From the NCBI GenBank assembly GCA_024741835.1, contig JAENRP010000399.1, positions 25,744 through 36,816 on the forward strand: a stretch of 11,073 nt of DNA, written 5' to 3'. Numbering within the stretch: position 1 is the first letter of the stretch; the number at the start of each line of letters is the position of its first letter. A program made the position numbers and the translations under genes. The notes beneath the pieces are model-generated. The model worked only from the letters and a program-made list of their open reading frames with translations, had not been told where the DNA came from and searched no databases. Positions 8,952 to 11,073 of this stretch are shown here, piece by piece. Source of the DNA: Diplocarpon mali (lineage: Eukaryota; Ascomycota; Leotiomycetes; Helotiales; Drepanopezizaceae).

Positions 8952-9250
8952 TATAAGTTCTATACTAGTAATCAATATTTATATAAATATAGTTAAGTAC
9001 TTATTATTAAAAAGAATCTATTATAATATCTATCTATCTCTATATGATTAAGATAGTACCTTTATACCTATAAATGTCCTCCTTTCTATAGTCCCTCTTA
9101 GCTATATATAGATATCCTTCTAAGGTCCTCCGGCTAAATAGCCGTCCGAAATACATACGAAACCCCTTATATCGTATATGGTATAGCTGTATAGGATGAC
9201 CCTAGGAATAAGGGCAGGTTGCCTCTTGCATAGGAATCTGCGTACCAACA
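8952..9250 (-). repeat. 5' LTR of the copia element (299 bp)
   Basis: Direct repeat of 1197-1495, same length, 273 of 299 positions identical by hand alignment. On the sense strand it starts TGTTGGTACGCAG, keeping the canonical TG, and ends ACTTATA. It would contain the promoter and RNA start of the element. Transition damage specific to this copy is concentrated at its plus-strand left part (8956-9110). Confidence 0.93.
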
Positions 9251-9255
9251 TCGGA
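9251..9255. repeat. Right target-site duplication, TCGGA
   Basis: Exact match to 1192-1196, directly adjoining the end of the 5' LTR. Together the two mark a single integration event. Confidence 0.85.
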
Positions 9256-10104
9256 TTTCTCTTTAAGAATATAGAAGTCACCCTTCAATTTCTTATACTT
9301 AATAAAGAACTATATGATATTATCTATAGAAAATTCGTCTTATAGCAGTCTTATAATCTGCTTAATAGCTCTTATCGTCCCTTCTTATACTAATAAGACT
9401 TCTCCCTGACCTTCTTTTCTTAAACGCTTTATTATTAACTTATAGAATTTAAAAACAAATTTTTATAGGTTATTAGGGAAAGATTGCATAATATCGGTAG
9501 TATCCTTCTTAGTATTATTAAAAATTTCTAGCATATTAGTGATAGTGCCTATTTCTTTATTAGACAATTTATCTTCTAAGTTTATAATGTTATATGTATT
9601 GACCTATAGGCCAGGCCTGCGAGTTATTTTCTTTGCTATTAGTATTTAAGGTATTTAGGGCATTTCTAGGGATAGTGACTTAAATTCGTCTAAGTCGGAG
9701 GATTAGTAGTTAGGCAGGTTAGCTGCTTGAGTTCCTAGTATTATAGGCACCTCCGGCTTAGGGATATTCTCCTTATATACTAATTCCACTTATAGGCCAG
9801 GCCTATAAGTCAAATTCTCCTTATTAGTTATTCCTACTAGAGGTAATAGTATTTTTAAAGTAATAGGAATAACAAACTCCTATTTCTCTAACTTATTATC
9901 AAAGTAATTTATAGTATACTTAGCAAGATAAGTCATCTTTTCTTTTATAATAAGTAGACTATATTACAACTATTAGAGGCTAAGTATATCTAGAACAATT
10001 TAATCAAGAAGTGCAAAATTATCATACTATAAGGGTTCATCTTTTATAGTCTAAATGGTAGAGTATATAATAGTACTTAATGTTAAGATGGGTGATACAG
10101 CCAT
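9256..10104 (-). pseudogene. 5' part of the unrecognised gene split by the copia insertion
   Basis: The minus strand reads from a plausible ATG at 10104-10102 (MAVSPILTL) into a coherent frame that reaches the insertion site. It has few stops for this window, mainly TAA and TAG. Clear pieces are IKEKMTYLAKYTINYF (about 9945-9900), IPKPEVPIILGTQAANLPNY (about 9766-9705), LEIFNNTKKDTTDIMQSFPN and FKFYKLIIKRLRKEGQGEVLL. A hexapeptide-like unit, RPGL followed by a stop (former Gln) and Val, occurs twice (near 9808 and 9619). The frame continues into the left flank at 1196. A second in-frame ATG at 9936-9934 is less likely, because coding text extends upstream of it. No family is recognised. Confidence 0.6.
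9788..9810. repeat. Perfect 23-bp palindrome
   Basis: ACTTATAGGCC and GGCCTATAAGT flank a single A: 11-bp arms without mismatch, GC-rich core. A shorter relative, ATAGGCCAGGCCT, is at 9606-9618. Both encode the repeated RPGL unit of the split gene, so the symmetry may come from codon choice. Confidence 0.7.
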
Positions 10105-10393
10105 CACTCCGATGTATTATTATATGACCCTATTGCTTAGTTAATAGGATATTAATACGTATATAGCTGTAGGGAAGAAAGGGGTAACCTTCCTTCCCTA
10201 ACTCTTACTAATATATCGACTATCGACCTTTAGAAGTTTCCTATACCTATTGCGCCGACTTATTTAAGCTTAATAGATTATAAGCCTTAGATAGACCGAT
10301 AATAGATTATTGACTTCCCTTAAAAAGCACTTGCGCTATAACTATTAGTAGGAAGTTGAATAAGACTTATAGTAAGAGGCAAGCAATCGGCAA
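10105..10393. other. Intergenic region upstream of the split gene
   Basis: No coding frame is supported. A TATATA-like run (10158-10165) lies about 55 bp upstream of the minus-strand ATG and could be its promoter. An imperfect inverted repeat is at 10170-10200. From 10201 to 10393 I see nothing beyond AT-rich DNA. Confidence 0.4.
10170..10200. repeat. Inverted repeat with 13-bp arms and 5-nt spacer
   Basis: TAGGGAAGAAAGG and CCTTCCTTCCCTA are complementary at 12 of 13 positions around GGTAA. The single mismatch is an A/G transition, so the arms may have been perfect before mutation. It lies 66 bp upstream of the minus-strand ATG. Confidence 0.7.
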
Positions 10394-10640
10394 ATAGGAG
10401 GTGTGATTCCCTATTCAACTAACCTATATTGCAAGAGGTATGATTCCTTGCTTTATAACCCCTTTAGTACTATAAGAGGTATGATTCCTTGCTTTACTAT
10501 GTTTTATAAGAGGTATGATTCCCTACGTTATAGCCTAAAAACCCTTTTCGATAAGAGGACTTCCTCCCTATTTAATACTTCTATAATACCTGCTATTTAA
10601 TCATTTCAACTTTTCGATAGGAGGAGTGCCTTTAACTATT
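10394..10640 (+). repeat. Interspersed short repeats, AAGAGGTATGATTCC type
   Basis: Four good copies of A(T/C)AAGAGGTATGATTCC(C/T) occur near 10394, 10430, 10472 and 10506; the first reads ATAGGAGGTGTGATTCC. Two weaker copies start TTTTCGATA(A/G)GAGGA at 10546 and 10611. Copies 2 and 3 share a longer core ending TTGCTTTA. Spacing is irregular (about 35 to 65 bp), so this is not a simple tandem array. It lies between two divergent coding relics. The open plus-strand frame across 10403-10600 only reflects the repeats. It could be an upstream control region or part of an old LTR. Confidence 0.7.
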
Positions 10641-10675
10641 TAATTTATTTGATTTTAAATGCAATTCTATTCGAA

Positions 10676-11073
10676 ATAGTAATAGCATCCGATTCCAATC
10701 GAAACACTAAGCCTAAAGACCTCTAACTCTCTTAAAAGAACTGGCAATAATAGTTTAACGATTTAGAGCTTTACTTCAAAAGTAAAGGCATTGAAATGGC
10801 GATTTAAAAGACACTTATTAAATACGTAAGAATAGCCTCCTATACTCCTTCTACTAATTCGTCTACTTCTACTTTAATAGCTAATACAATTGCTAAGGAT
10901 TTACTAGATATATTAAATAAGCTTAGCCTAAGAGCTTTAGTAGATAATAACTAAGAATCCTAAAGGCAGATTTTAAATATAGAAAAGGAGAAGGAGTATA
11001 GGCTGGCCTTAGCTAAATGTAAGCTTAAGATCAATAGAGGTTTAAGCGATAAAGACTAAGATTTTATTTAAGT
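10676..11073 (+). pseudogene. 5' part of a degraded plus-strand frame, weakly copia-Gag-like, runs off the edge
   Basis: A plus-strand frame reads from ATA GTA ATA at 10676-10684, which could be a mutated ATG GTG ATG, into ASDSNRNTKPKDL and on to the right edge. Stops are TAA and TAG in positions compatible with former Gln or Trp. The segment KNWQ followed by two stops, then FNDLELYFKSKGIEMAI (about 10738-10805), resembles the N-terminal NWxxWxxxLxxYLxxKGI block of copia Gag proteins. A Ser/Thr-rich linker follows, then a charged helical stretch (ILNIEKEKEYRLALAKCKLK, about 10970-11030). It could be the start of a second copia element or a host gene. The call rests on pattern only. Confidence 0.4.

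Larger units (their letters stand above)
1197..9250 (-). mobile_element. Full-length, RIP-inactivated Ty1/copia LTR retrotransposon
   Basis: The element is about 8,054 bp. It has two 299-bp direct LTRs, a 5-bp TCGGA duplication on both sides, and a minus-strand gag-pol frame in the order Gag, protease, integrase, reverse transcriptase, RNase H, which defines Ty1/copia (integrase before RT). Sense is right to left, so the 5' LTR is 8952-9250 and the 3' LTR is 1197-1495. A candidate primer site follows the 5' LTR. The size is large for a copia element because about 1.8 kb lies between pol and the 3' LTR, where an opposite-strand coding relic is found. All coding content is disabled by transitions. 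Mobilisation would need proteins supplied by another copy. The structure is certain from the sequence; the RIP mechanism is inferred. Confidence 0.93.

Noticed and set aside
10403..10600. Open plus-strand frame with repeated KRYDSL text
   Set aside because: The repeated peptide is a direct translation of the short DNA repeats, whose irregular spacing does not keep one phase.
10394..10640. CRISPR-like array
   Set aside because: Repeats are short, diverged and irregularly spaced, and the context is a eukaryotic RIP-affected retroelement locus.
1..11073. An active new biological system
   Set aside because: Every recognisable frame is interrupted by stops and key residues are lost; what remains is relic DNA of a retrotransposon, its antisense passenger and the locus it entered.

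Overview
The window looks like a piece of a filamentous ascomycete (Pezizomycotina) genome that has been heavily mutated by repeat-induced point mutation (RIP). The DNA is very AT-rich. TpA is everywhere, while CpA and TpG are scarce: a hand count over 3421-3540 gives about 20 TpA, 3 CpA and 4 TpG. Recognisable protein frames are broken almost only by TAA and TAG, as expected from CAA/CAG/TGG changed by C-to-T. I found no intact gene, no tRNA or rRNA, and no CRISPR array. Everything coding here is a relic. Organism and RIP are inferred from sequence style, not from a database match.

The centre (1197-9250, minus strand) is one complete Ty1/copia LTR retrotransposon of about 8.05 kb. Two 299-bp LTRs (1197-1495 and 8952-9250) align without gaps and are flanked by a perfect 5-bp target duplication, TCGGA (1192-1196 and 9251-9255). 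Between them lies one dead gag-pol frame (about 8800 down to 3295): Gag with a zinc knuckle, protease, integrase, reverse transcriptase and RNase H, in canonical copia order. The frame is kept with no visible indel for about 5.5 kb, although it is full of stops and several metal-binding and catalytic residues are lost. A RIP-altered initiator-tRNA-type primer site (8934-8943) follows the 5' LTR.

Between the pol stop and the 3' LTR there is an unusual 1.8-kb segment (1496-3294). It carries a second degraded coding region on the opposite strand (about 1983-3227, plus), preceded by a TATA/CT-rich promoter-like patch and ending in a 47/48-bp tandem repeat. I do not recognise its product. An antisense passenger gene inside the element and a nested insertion are both possible.

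The copia element sits inside another degraded gene on the minus strand. Its 5' part is at 9256-10104 and its 3' part at 1-1191. Removing the element and one TCGGA copy joins the two parts in one frame of at least 680 codons that runs off the left edge. The product is not recognised. Divergent from it, across a 570-bp region with an inverted repeat and a family of AAGAGGTATGATTCC-like repeats, is a further degraded plus-strand frame (about 10676 to the right edge) with weak copia-Gag-like features. The inferred order of events is: host locus or older element, then copia insertion, then RIP of the whole stretch.
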